Origin: Geopsychrobacter sp.
GTDB lineage: Bacteria > Desulfobacterota > Desulfuromonadia > Desulfuromonadales > Geopsychrobacteraceae
Length of the DNA stretch: 13,559 nucleotides
Direction of reading: 5' to 3'
Assembly (NCBI GenBank): GCA_030620915.1
Contig: JAUXIR010000009.1
Coordinates: forward strand, 1 to 13,559
This document shows, in pieces, positions 1 to 5,398 of this stretch. The notes under the pieces were generated by a model, which was not told where the DNA came from, ran no database searches, and saw nothing but the letters and a program-made list of their open reading frames with translations. The translations under genes and the position numbers were made by a program. The number at the start of each line of letters is the position of its first letter. Position 1 is the stretch's first letter.

Positions 1-2
1 AC

Positions 3-17
3 CCCAGATCCACCAGC
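3..17 (+). repeat. Left terminal inverted repeat of the IS
   Basis: CCCAGATCCACCAGC matches the reverse complement of 1843-1857 at all 15 positions. The match ends outward at base 2 versus 1858 and weakens inward into A/T-rich sequence. Confidence 0.9.
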
Positions 18-30
18 TAAAAAATAAAGA

Positions 31-100
31 ACCTCGTTGATCCCAGCAAAGCTGGGGAGATAGAATGTTTTTGCGAGAAAACAACTATCACCAACGAGGT
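31..100 (+). promoter_or_regulatory. Inverted arms that can mask the transposase RBS in read-through RNA
   Basis: ACCTCGTTG (31-39) is an exact inverted copy of CAACGAGGT (92-100), and the second arm contains most of the transposase Shine-Dalgarno sequence (GAGGTG, 96-101). A transcript entering from outside the IS would contain both arms and could hide the ribosome-binding site. RNA from the internal promoter (start near 73) would lack the first arm. The geometry is visible in the sequence; the regulatory role is inferred by analogy with IS10/IS50. Confidence 0.45.
37..66 (+). promoter_or_regulatory. Candidate transposase promoter
   Basis: TTGATC (37-42) and TAGAAT (61-66) are separated by 18 nt and resemble sigma-70 -35 and -10 boxes (4/6 and 5/6 matches). 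Transcription would begin near 73, upstream of the preferred transposase start at 110. A small hairpin (CCCAGC 42-47 with GCTGGG 51-56) occupies the spacer. Confidence 0.45.
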
Positions 101-109
101 GAAACAATT

Positions 110-1651
110 ATGGCACAAGGTGTTCTCCCATTCCAGTACCAAGATCAGAAACGTGTCGCAGGTTTGACCGCTCTTGCAGGGCTGCCTGCTTACCTTGACT
201 TGGCACAGGCAGCGGGGTTGCGAGACTCCTTCTGCCGTCATCTCAAGGTTTGTGACGAGAACACGCAGGGTTGGAGCGATCATCAGATTGTCATGGCGCT
301 CATTCTGCTGAATCTGGCCGGTGGTGACTGCGTTGCGGATCTCGACAAGCTGGAAGCGGATGAAGGGCTCTGCCAGATCATGCGCAAGTTTGAACACTAC
401 GGACTGCCCCGTCGGCAACGGCGTTCCCTTGAGCGACGCTGGAGAAAAGAACGTCGTCGCAGCTTTGTTTCAGCTTCGCCGGTCTTTCGCTACCTCGCTG
501 CTTTCCATGATCAAGCACAGGAAGAAAAACGCCGGGAACACCGCGCCTTTATTCCCGAACCCAATGAGCATCTTCAGGCTCTTGGGAAGAGCAACCGGGA
601 TTTAGTCGCCTTTGTGCAGAGCTGTTCGCCACAGCCTCAGGCGACCCTTGATATGGACGCGACATTGGTCGGCAGCCGGAAAGACCAGGCTCTTTGGTGC
701 TATCAGCATTACAAGGCCTATCAGCCCTTCAATGTCTACTGGTTTGAGCAGGACCAGGTTGTCCTCTCCGAGTTTCGTGATGGGAATGTCCCTGCCGGGT
801 ATCAGCAACTGCGTCTCTTGCAGGAGTCATTGAAACAGCTCCCCGAGGGCGTCGAGAAGGTCTGTGTCCGCTCAGATACCGCCGGATACCAACAAGACCT
901 GCTACGCTACTGCGCCGAAGGGACCAACGAGCGTTTCGGAGTCATTGAATTCGCCATCGGTGCCGATGTCACTGCAAGTTTTCGCCAGGCCGTGCGTGAA
1001 GTCGCCGAAGATCAGTGGTTTCCCGTGCTTCGCACCGATCCGGATGGTCGTCAGTATGATACGGGTCAGCAATGGGCCGAAGTCTGCTACGTCCCGAACT
1101 GGGCGGGATCCAGCAAAAAAGGCCCCGCCTATCGTTTCGTTGCAACCCGAGAACTGCTGCGCCACCAACTGGAGTTGCCCGGATGCGAAACCGCCGAAGA
1201 CTCCGATCAGGTCCAGGCCGCTGGCGGTGAACGTTACAAGGTTCGAGGAATCGTCACCAATCGCACTGTCGATGCCAATGAACTGATCCATTGGTATCGT
1301 GAGCGCTGCGGCAAAAGCGAAGAAGTTCATGCGGTCATGAAGGACGACCTGGCTGGCGGCAAGCTCCCCTCGGGAGAATTCGGCGAGAATGCGGCATGGT
1401 GGGGCATTATGATTCTTGCCCTGAACCTCAACGCCGCAATGAAACGTTTGATTCTGCCAAAAAGCTGGGCCCTCAAACGACTCAAAGCGGTTCGTTTCGG
1501 GCTGATCAACCTGGTCGGTCAAGTTCGAACTCGCTCACGCCAGTTGCAGATTCTGATCAGCCCAAGGCAACCGGCTTATGCGTTGCTGCTACAGATTCGC
1601 GAGCGTATTGCACAGTTAGCAGCAAAAGGGCCACCTGTGGTCTGTTGCTAG
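110..1651 (+). CDS. IS1380-family transposase (DDE type)
   Basis: This 513-residue protein catalyses cut-and-paste movement of the surrounding element. The N-terminal half contains an IS1380-like dimerisation/DNA-binding region. The RNase-H-like catalytic core shows an Asp in TLDMDATLVGSRK, a second Asp in VRSDTAGY, and a C-terminal YRERCGKSEE signature of the IS4/IS1380 supergroup that carries the catalytic Glu. No frameshift or internal stop is visible. I chose ATG 110 because GAGGTG at 96-101 lies 8 nt upstream and the protein then begins MAQGVLPFQ. An in-frame ATG at 65 would add 15 residues, but it lies inside the predicted promoter and has no good ribosome-binding site. Confidence 0.93.
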   Translation: MAQGVLPFQYQDQKRVAGLTALAGLPAYLDLAQAAGLRDSFCRHLKVCDENTQGWSDHQIVMALILLNLAGGDCVADLDKLEADEGLCQIMRKFEHYGLPRRQRRSLERRWRKERRRSFVSASPVFRYLAAFHDQAQEEKRREHRAFIPEPNEHLQALGKSNRDLVAFVQSCSPQPQATLDMDATLVGSRKDQALWCYQHYKAYQPFNVYWFEQDQVVLSEFRDGNVPAGYQQLRLLQESLKQLPEGVEKVCVRSDTAGYQQDLLRYCAEGTNERFGVIEFAIGADVTASFRQAVREVAEDQWFPVLRTDPDGRQYDTGQQWAEVCYVPNWAGSSKKGPAYRFVATRELLRHQLELPGCETAEDSDQVQAAGGERYKVRGIVTNRTVDANELIHWYRERCGKSEEVHAVMKDDLAGGKLPSGEFGENAAWWGIMILALNLNAAMKRLILPKSWALKRLKAVRFGLINLVGQVRTRSRQLQILISPRQPAYALLLQIRERIAQLAAKGPPVVCC

Positions 1652-1842
1652 AGCTAATGTTTCATCCGTAGCAGCCAGAAACTGAGCCCCAAGGGTCAAT
1701 TGCGTCTGAAATGCGCTTGGCGCGCCATACAGGAGGCCACTTTTTGCAAAATCCGTCGCCGCAGGCGGAATCGTAGACAAAATCGTATCATTTCGATGAA
1801 ATGAGCTCAAAAAAAAGGTTCGCTTATCTGTACTTATAAAGT

Positions 1843-1857
1843 GCTGGTGGATCTGGG
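1843..1857 (-). repeat. Right terminal inverted repeat of the IS
   Basis: GCTGGTGGATCTGGG is the exact reverse complement of bases 3-17 and marks the right end of the IS. A TATAAA hexamer (1835-1840) just inside it points outward toward plsY, but no convincing -35 precedes it. Confidence 0.9.
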
Positions 1858-2028
1858 AGAACCCTGTCGTTCTTGCTTTTTCCCGTCCGAGAATGGTAAA
1901 AACATTCCTCGAACCGACTCCGGAGTTTGTCAAAAGCACGCAAGTGTTCTGCCCCGGTTTTTTTGAAATCTGAGGGCACTGGCTCCGACCCAACCCTCCC
2001 GACCATCCTCCTGAAATAGAAATAGGCC
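1858..2028. other. Intergenic region between the IS and plsY
   Basis: No gene is supported here. The only structure is an imperfect dyad (CGAGAATG 1888-1895 with CATTCCTCG 1903-1911) without a T-run. A TTGTCA at 1927-1932 has no good -10 partner. GGCTCCGA at 1981-1988 lies exactly 48 nt before the plsY ATG; the same octamer lies 48 nt before the protease ATG at 11215. Because the IS sits immediately upstream, the native plsY promoter may have been displaced. Confidence 0.4.
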
Positions 2029-2616
2029 ATGACTCTCTTTTTTCTACTGCTCTTTAGCTACCTGATCGGTGCCATTCCTACCGGCGTCATCCTGACTCGC
2101 CTGTTCGGCGGCACAGACGTGCGCAACTCAGGCAGCGGCAACATCGGTGCAACCAACGTCTACCGCGTCGCGGGACGCACTTTGGGAATATTGACCCTGG
2201 TTGGGGACTGCCTCAAGGGGGTTATCCCGGTGCTGGTCGCCACGAACTCCTTTGAGCTTTCGGCAGCCCATATCGGCCTGGTCGCGCTGGCGGCATTTCT
2301 GGGCCACTGTTACCCGATCTATCTCGGCTTTAAAGGAGGGAAGGGGGTCGCCACTGCCCTGGGTATCTTCCTGGTGCTCTCCCCGCTTTCAGTCCTTTGC
2401 CTTCTGGGGGTCTTTGTCGCGGTGCTTTACCTCTGGCGCTTCATCTCTCTCGCCTCGATTACGGCGGCGGCGACGGTCCCCTTTCTGGTGCTGCTTTTCG
2501 AGCGTTCTGCCCCACTCTTTGTCGCGGGCCTGATTATTGCCGGCATTGTGATCTGGCGTCATCGCGAGAATATCAGACGGCTGCGCAGCGGGACCGAAAA
2601 CCGCTTCAATCTATAG
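2029..2616 (+). CDS. plsY: Glycerol-3-phosphate acyltransferase PlsY
   Basis: PlsY is an inner-membrane enzyme that transfers the acyl group of acyl-phosphate (made by PlsX) to glycerol-3-phosphate, giving lysophosphatidic acid, the first step of phospholipid synthesis. The 195-residue protein has the normal family length and several hydrophobic segments. It shows all three family signatures: GSGNIGATN (residues 35-43), FKGGKGVAT (101-109) and RHRENIRRL (177-185). The ATG has only a weak AGG immediately upstream, but the start fits the usual N-terminus, where a hydrophobic helix begins at once. The stop is 2 nt from the mltG ATG, so the two genes are probably co-transcribed. An IS lies 171 nt upstream and may affect expression. 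Confidence 0.96.
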   Translation: MTLFFLLLFSYLIGAIPTGVILTRLFGGTDVRNSGSGNIGATNVYRVAGRTLGILTLVGDCLKGVIPVLVATNSFELSAAHIGLVALAAFLGHCYPIYLGFKGGKGVATALGIFLVLSPLSVLCLLGVFVAVLYLWRFISLASITAAATVPFLVLLFERSAPLFVAGLIIAGIVIWRHRENIRRLRSGTENRFNL

Positions 2617-2618
2617 AG

Positions 2619-3620
2619 ATGTCGATGTCATTGCGCCGAAAAAAACCGCTGCTGCTGGCTCTTGCCCTGCTACTCAGCGTTGTTTTCAGCCTCGCCTGGT
2701 GGGCGTTTTCTGCACTCAGCCCTCCACCGAACAGTTTTCTTTTGATCAAACCCGGCAGCTCGCTGATTCAGACCGCCAACCGGCTGGCCGCCAAGAAAAT
2801 CATCCGTTCCCCTCTGGCTCTAAGGCTGCTGGCACGGCTGCAGGATCAGGAAGCCAGCATCCAGGCCGGTCAATATTCCTTTACCCTGACGGCCTCGCCG
2901 AGCGCAGTGCTTGAGCGGCTTGTCGCCGGCGATGTTGTGCAAACCAGCATTACTATCCCGGAGGGCTTTAATCTGCAACAGATTGCGGAGCGGCTGGATG
3001 AGATGGGGCTTGCCGACCGAACTACGCTGCTGAGTGCTGCGCATAATCCTGGATTCCTGGAGGAACTCGGAATCGCGGCGCAATCCCTTGAGGGCTATCT
3101 GTTTCCGGAAACCTACCGTTTTGTCCCCGGCATCAGTGAATTTGAGCTGTTACGCATGATGGTCGCCGAAAATACTCGGCAACTCGAACGTCTGGTAAAG
3201 GCCCTTAAAGGCAAACTGCCGCTGGAAAAACACCAACTTCTTACCCTGGCTTCGATTATCCAGCAGGAGACCGGACTGGAAGAGGAGATGCCCCTGATTT
3301 CGGCGGTTTTCCACAACCGCCTGCGGCGCAATATCCTGCTCCAGACCGACCCTACGGTCATCTATGGTATCGACAACTTCAACGGCAATCTGACCCGCAA
3401 AGACCTACGGCGCCCCTCGCCCTACAATACCTACCTGAATCGCGGACTGCCGCCCGGCCCGATCGCCAGTCCTGGCTACAAGGCACTCCTGGCCGCCTGC
3501 AGGCCGGCCGATAGCCGCTACCTCTACTTTGTCGCCCGCGGCGATGGCAGCCATCAGTTTTCCAAAACCCTGATGGAACACAATCGCGCCGTACGCAAAT
3601 ATCAGCTGCGGCACAGATAA
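2619..3620 (+). CDS. mltG: Endolytic murein transglycosylase MltG (YceG family)
   Basis: MltG cleaves nascent peptidoglycan strands at the inner membrane and sets glycan chain length. The 333-residue protein starts with a basic stretch (RRKK) and one membrane anchor (about residues 10-32), then a YceG domain. Family hallmarks are GYLFPETYRF, ASIIQQETG with the catalytic Glu at residue 217 (218 in E. coli MltG), the segment VFHNRLRRN...LQTDPTVIYG, and YNTYLNRGLPPGPIASPG. I chose ATG 2619, 2 nt after the plsY stop; a second ATG two codons later (2625) is equally possible, since neither has a strong ribosome-binding site. The same frame is open further upstream, overlapping plsY, but that extension would bury the membrane anchor and is rejected. 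Confidence 0.95.
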   Translation: MSMSLRRKKPLLLALALLLSVVFSLAWWAFSALSPPPNSFLLIKPGSSLIQTANRLAAKKIIRSPLALRLLARLQDQEASIQAGQYSFTLTASPSAVLERLVAGDVVQTSITIPEGFNLQQIAERLDEMGLADRTTLLSAAHNPGFLEELGIAAQSLEGYLFPETYRFVPGISEFELLRMMVAENTRQLERLVKALKGKLPLEKHQLLTLASIIQQETGLEEEMPLISAVFHNRLRRNILLQTDPTVIYGIDNFNGNLTRKDLRRPSPYNTYLNRGLPPGPIASPGYKALLAACRPADSRYLYFVARGDGSHQFSKTLMEHNRAVRKYQLRHR

Positions 3621-3689
3621 TATCCGCGCTGGCGGTGCATAGCCAAAGAGTCGGTTTATCTGCTAAAATAACCGCTGACATCAGACTAT

Positions 3690-3694
3690 GGAGG
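3690..3694 (+). promoter_or_regulatory. Ribosome-binding site deciding a TTG start
   Basis: GGAGG lies 5 nt before TTG 3700 and overlaps the in-frame ATG at 3688. It can therefore serve only the TTG, while the ATG has no Shine-Dalgarno sequence. Upstream, TAAAAT (3664-3669) could be a -10 box, but I see no matching -35. Confidence 0.6.
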
Positions 3695-3699
3695 CATCA

Positions 3700-4030
3700 T
3701 TGAGCGACTACTACGAACGCGAAGATCTGAAAAACTTTGCCGATATCGGCAAGGACGCCCCCGAACTTGCACAGAAATTCTTCGATTACTACGCTGCGGT
3801 TTTTGCCGAAGGGGAGTTGAGTGCGCGCGAGAAGGCCCTGATCGGCCTGGCGGTCGCACATGCGGTTCAGTGCCCTTACTGTATTGATGCCTACACGACG
3901 TCCTGCCTCGAAAAGGGTTCGAACCTGGGCGAGATGACCGAAGCGGTTCATGTGACCAACGCGGTGCGTCGGTGCCTCATTGGTCCACGGGATTCAGATG
4001 CGCAAACTGGCCGAGAAGGTCTCCCTTTAG
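3700..4030 (+). pseudogene. Arsenosugar-associated peroxidase-like protein (CMD family), frameshifted near the 3' end
   Basis: This is a carboxymuconolactone-decarboxylase/AhpD-like protein of the small family encoded next to ArsS radical SAM genes; its exact role in arsenic metabolism is unknown. It keeps the redox motif HAVQCPYCIDAYT. The reading frame breaks at about 3970: the zero frame passes into unrelated sequence and ends only at 4203 inside arsS. The +1 frame from 3971 reads GASLVHGIQMRKLAEKVSL and stops with TAG at 4028-4030, directly against the arsS ATG. That tail is what the family should have (usually RGGASLVHG). Loss of two bases, or gain of one, explains it. This could be a sequencing error, a real mutation, or, less likely, programmed shifting. 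The start is TTG 3700 (MSDYYEREDLKNF), chosen from the ribosome-binding site. The frame-corrected protein is about 110 residues. Confidence 0.8.
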
Positions 4031-4999
4031 ATGACAGAGGCACCAGGCAACAGCTTCGAACAGCGCCTCGCCAAAGAGAGGGTGTCTCTGCAGCGCGATA
4101 CGACCAACACCCTGCAGATCAATACCGGCCTGCTGTGCGACCTCAGGTGCCGCCACTGCCACCTGTCGGCCGGGCCGGGGCGCAAAGAGGTGATGAGTCT
4201 TAAGACCATGGAGCAGGTGATCGCCTACGCCAAACGCAACCGCTTTGCGACCATCGATATCACCGGCGGCGCCCCGGAACTGATTCCGCATATCGAACAG
4301 CTGATCGCCAGCCTCGCGCCGCTGACTCAACGACTGATGCTGCGCACCAATCTGACCGCCCTCTCACAGCCGGGCAAGGACCAGCTGCTAAATCTGTTTG
4401 TTGCGCACAGGGTTGTGCTGATCGCCTCATTCCCCTCGACCAACGAAGGACAGTTGAGTGCCCAGCGGGGCGGCGGGGTGATGGAACCGTCACTCAAGAT
4501 GCTTAAAAGATTCAACGAACTCGGCTACGGCATCGAGGGCAGCGGTCTGGAACTGGACCTGGTGGCCAACCCTTCGGGGGCCTTCATGCCGACCGGTCAA
4601 GAGGCCGCCGAACGCAAATTCAAAAAGGATCTGGCGCGCAAATGGGACCTGCACTTCAACAACCTGTTTATCTTCGCCAATATGCCGCTGGGCCGTTTCG
4701 CCGACTGGTTAGAGAGTTCGGGGAATCTGGATGCCTATGTAGAGAAACTCCAGGCCGGGTTCAACGCCTCCACCCTGGATGGGTTGATGTGTCGCAGCCT
4801 GGTCTCTGTTGCCTGGGACGGCAGCCTCTACGATTGCGACTTCAATCAAGCTGCGAATATTCTGCTGGGCGGCAAACCGACCCATATCAGTGAACTCGAT
4901 GGACGACCAGAAAGGGGGACTGCCATTGCCGTTGGCGAGCATTGCTTTGCATGCACCGCCGGCTCTGGCTTTACCTGAGGCGGGGAGCAACCTGCCTAG
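4031..4999 (+). CDS. arsS: Arsenosugar biosynthesis radical SAM protein ArsS, probable selenoprotein
   Basis: ArsS-type enzymes use a 4Fe-4S cluster and S-adenosylmethionine, and are linked to adding the adenosyl-derived sugar to methylated arsenic in arsenosugar formation. The cluster motif is CDLRCRHC (Cys36, Cys40, Cys43), followed by DITGGAPEL. The C-terminal (DUF3641-type) region has CRSLVSVAWDGSLYDCDFN and ends HCFACTAGSGFT before an in-frame TGA at 4976-4978. In relatives this spot is Cys or Sec followed by GG. Here the codons after TGA read GGEQPA and stop with TAG at 4997-4999, and a SECIS-like hairpin follows. I therefore read TGA as selenocysteine (residue 316 of 322). If it is a true stop, the gene is 4031-4978 and lacks the last motif residue. 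Translation is probably coupled to the upstream CMD gene, whose corrected stop abuts this ATG. Confidence 0.9.
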
Positions 5000-5008
5000 T
5001 TAGGCGGG
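4991..5008 (+). promoter_or_regulatory. Candidate bacterial SECIS element
   Basis: CCTGCCT (4991-4997) pairs with AGGCGGG (5002-5008) to give a 7-bp stem with one G-U pair and the loop AGTT. Nineteen nucleotides separate the TGA at 4976-4978 from the apical loop, and the second loop base is G. This matches the bacterial SECIS consensus (loop about 16-37 nt after UGA, G in the first two loop positions). The TAG stop overlaps the stem-loop top. SelB binding is inferred from structure only. Confidence 0.65.
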
Positions 5009-5015
5009 TCGAAAT

Positions 5016-5055
5016 AAAAAAGCCCTCCCGCTCTAGTAGAGCGGGAGGGCTTTTT
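5016..5055. terminator. Bidirectional Rho-independent terminator
   Basis: A perfect 13-bp stem (5022-5034 with 5038-5050, loop AGT) is flanked by A-tract 5016-5021 and T-tract 5051-5055. It can end transcripts in both directions, serving plus-strand arsS and the minus-strand sfrB-sfrA-cupin cluster. Confidence 0.95.
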
Positions 5056-5075
5056 GGGTTTTAGATCGTCGCTAG

Positions 5076-5387
5076 CTAACCGGCCGAGATACTGACGAAG
5101 ACCAGGCCTTCACTGCCGCTGTTCTCGATGCCGTGCGATTCACCGGCCGGGGCGATCAATAGGGTTCCGGGGCCGACGGCAACCGGAGCCTGCTCTGCGG
5201 CGAGGTAGTCGCCACCCCCTTCGAGGACCACCCAATAGTGGTCTCCGGCGTGGACATGCGGATGGATATGTTGACCCGCCAGCAGGCACCAGAGGGTCAT
5301 GCGCCCGTGAGCGGTCTCACCCAGCGCGACCTTGTTGGCTTTTTCCTGACTATAGGCAATTTTGTCCCGATAGTTTGCGTATTGCAT
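5076..5387 (-). CDS. Small single-domain cupin protein
   Basis: This 103-residue protein is one cupin beta-barrel; its substrate is unknown. The first cupin motif has a His-rich metal-ligand stretch (HIHPHVHAGDHYW, then LEGGG). The second is PAGESHGIEN, so a metal site is likely intact. AAAGG lies a suitable distance before the ATG. The start is only 11 nt downstream of the sfrA stop, so it is probably the last gene of the sfrB-sfrA operon, which ends at the shared terminator at 5016-5055. That link suggests a metabolic or redox role, but the sequence does not identify it. Confidence 0.85.
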   Translation of the reverse strand: MQYANYRDKIAYSQEKANKVALGETAHGRMTLWCLLAGQHIHPHVHAGDHYWVVLEGGGDYLAAEQAPVAVGPGTLLIAPAGESHGIENSGSEGLVFVSISAG

Positions 5388-5398
5388 GAACAGCCTTT

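Larger units (their letters stand above)
3..1857 (+). mobile_element. IS1380-family insertion sequence, complete
   Basis: The element is about 1.86 kb and bounded by a 15-bp perfect inverted repeat (CCCAGATCCACCAGC at 3-17, its reverse complement at 1843-1857). It carries one intact DDE transposase gene, so it could still be active. Size, single ORF and transposase type fit IS1380. The left end lies only two bases inside the window, so the short target duplication expected for this family cannot be checked. The region between the transposase stop and the right repeat (1652-1842, 191 nt) is non-coding. It holds a 7-bp hairpin (1788-1794 with 1798-1804) followed by an A-run rather than a T-run, so it is not an obvious terminator. 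The element ends 171 nt upstream of plsY. Confidence 0.9.

Noticed and set aside
902..1522. Minus-strand open frame inside the transposase gene
   Set aside because: It is the complement of conserved transposase sequence and has no domain.
1788..1816. Hairpin near the IS right end as a transposase terminator
   Set aside because: The stem is followed by a run of A, not T, on the plus strand, and the matching T-run on the minus strand precedes the stem.
1824..2030. Minus-strand small frame running from the plsY start into the IS right end
   Set aside because: Its ATG is the complement of the plsY start region, its stop lies inside the IS, and there is no ribosome-binding site. It could be a remnant of a gene cut by the IS, but nothing supports that.
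4031..4203. Zero-frame tail of the CMD gene overlapping arsS
   Set aside because: It has no family similarity, whereas the +1 frame gives the expected C-terminus, so the tail is best explained by a frameshift.
4976..4978. TGA as ordinary arsS stop or as a nonsense mutation
   Set aside because: The continuing GG motif, a second stop seven codons later and a correctly spaced SECIS-like hairpin fit selenocysteine better. It remains the main alternative.
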